A stretch of 64,000 bases of DNA from Drosophila persimilis (Eukaryota; Arthropoda; Insecta; Diptera; Drosophilidae): positions 310,001 to 374,000 of the forward strand of contig NW_020825321.1 of assembly GCF_003286085.1 (NCBI RefSeq). The letters are read 5' to 3'. A program made the position numbers and the translations under genes. Each line of letters opens with the position of its first letter. The first letter of the stretch is position 1. Below are positions 63,330 through 64,000 of the stretch, in pieces. The notes beneath the pieces are model-generated. The model did not search any database, was not told where the DNA came from, and saw nothing but the letters and a program-made list of their open reading frames with translations.

Positions 63330-64000
63330 TTAATTGCGCGTCGAACGCGCAACATTGATGAGTGCGTTGAACGTTCCTTTCACGTGACCACGCGAATTGT
63401 ATGAGACGAAATATTATACCGTTAACCTGGACATTATTGATTGATTTTATGCGGTTTTGGATCGTGTACGTCGGCAGGATCACTAGGGGAACTGCATGCC
63501 TTAACCAACACAGGAAGAGTGCGTCCAACGACACTAGAGGAAGCTATGGAGCTTTACCAGATTGGTCGGTTTTTAGAGATTGATATTTTGGCGCAAGGCT
63601 GTGAGGATTTAATACTCGAGTAGCTGTCCCTTGATACTTTACCAACAATTTTAAAGTGGGGTTGCCAACTCTATGGCTCCGCGTGGGTGTTTAGACAAGC
63701 ATGTCAGTACCTACGAGAAGAATTTACCGTTATTAGCACCTCACCTGTCCTGCACCAAATAGATAAAACGCAACTGTTACATGTTCTGCAGAGTAATTTT
63801 TTAACCAGCTCCTAAGCTAGAGATTCTGCGGGCTGTTCGTAAATGTGGAGAACAGGAGCTCATTAGCCGCATGGAAGATCGTGAACCAAACTTTTTGTGA
63901 TTTGAGTGATGTAGAGTTGCGAGACATCATCGCAGAATTATTGCCTTTAGTGCGCATAGACCATGTTTTACCGCCTCATAGTGAGATGCTCTGCCAAGCA
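63330..64000 (+). pseudogene. Degenerate BTB-BACK protein gene, BTBD7-like
   Basis: The translation reads, across frames, TLEEAMELYQIGRFLEIDIL, CEDLILE, a TAG at 63621-63623, then LSLDTLPTILKWGCQLYGSA, WVFRQACQYLREEF, LHVLQSNFL, a frameshift near 63807-63830, GEQELISRMEDREPNF, a gap of about 18 codons at about 63895, and LSDVELRDIIAELLPLVRID then HVLPPHSEML at the edge. The order (end of BTB, BACK, then an LP.VR..HVLP motif) is that of BTBD7 as I recall it. It is a host gene, not a transposon gene, and is broken by at least one stop, one frameshift and one deletion. It continues past the window. Confidence 0.7.

Overview
The window looks like transposon-dense heterochromatin or a degenerating chromosome arm of a Drosophila species. 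The obscura group (pseudoobscura, persimilis, miranda) is the likeliest source. The main reason is a short interspersed element, present in ten copies or fragments, that matches what I recall of the DINE-1/ISY Helitron-like family: 13-bp subterminal inverted repeats, a GTCC/GTCT microsatellite, CACCCCCTTCCGCCCCC blocks and a 3' hairpin. The species is an inference from memory. Most of the sequence is non-LTR (LINE), BEL/Pao and Gypsy retroelements in both orientations, many of them nested. There is no sign of prokaryotic DNA, CRISPR, rRNA or tRNA.

Layout. 1-4750: unrecognised AT-rich DNA, a possible solo LTR and a decayed LINE endonuclease fragment. 4754-11260: ISY-like copies flank a nearly full-length CR1-like LINE on the minus strand (ORF1 8818-9771, ORF2 5902-8697), which looks coding-competent. 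12118-14965: one ISY-like copy is split by a 1.7-kb insertion carrying an intact, intronless, GC-rich gene for an SLC10-type (bile-acid/sodium symporter family) membrane protein at 12941-14275. This is the only intact host-type gene seen. 16.2-20.2 kb: a decayed BEL element. 21.8-27.9 kb: a minus-strand Gypsy element (Osvaldo/Ulysses-like) with a long LTR and a RING-like cysteine/histidine cluster upstream of gag. 28.4-35.8 kb: a gypsy/errantivirus-type element with gag, pol and env remnants, and an ISY-like copy near its 5' end. 35.8-38.5 kb: a mosaic of a truncated LTR, ISY, LINE and env pieces. 39-44.16 kb: a third BEL with two in-frame amber stops and a rearranged integrase.

44.16-59.2 kb is a clear nest. 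A 17.6/297-like Gypsy element was hit by a minus-strand BEL (44668-51258, target duplication ATAGC) and by a plus-strand BEL (52404-57727, target duplication GAGAT). The first has one in-frame TGA in an otherwise open polyprotein of about 1,890 codons. The second has LTRs that look identical but has lost most of gag.

59.2-64 kb: more ISY pieces, a roo-like BEL integrase plus env remnant (minus), and at the right edge a broken copy of a BTB-BACK host gene that resembles BTBD7. The intact retrocopy-like gene, the degenerate host gene and the layered insertions fit a non-recombining or heterochromatic region, but chromosome assignment cannot be made from the sequence alone.
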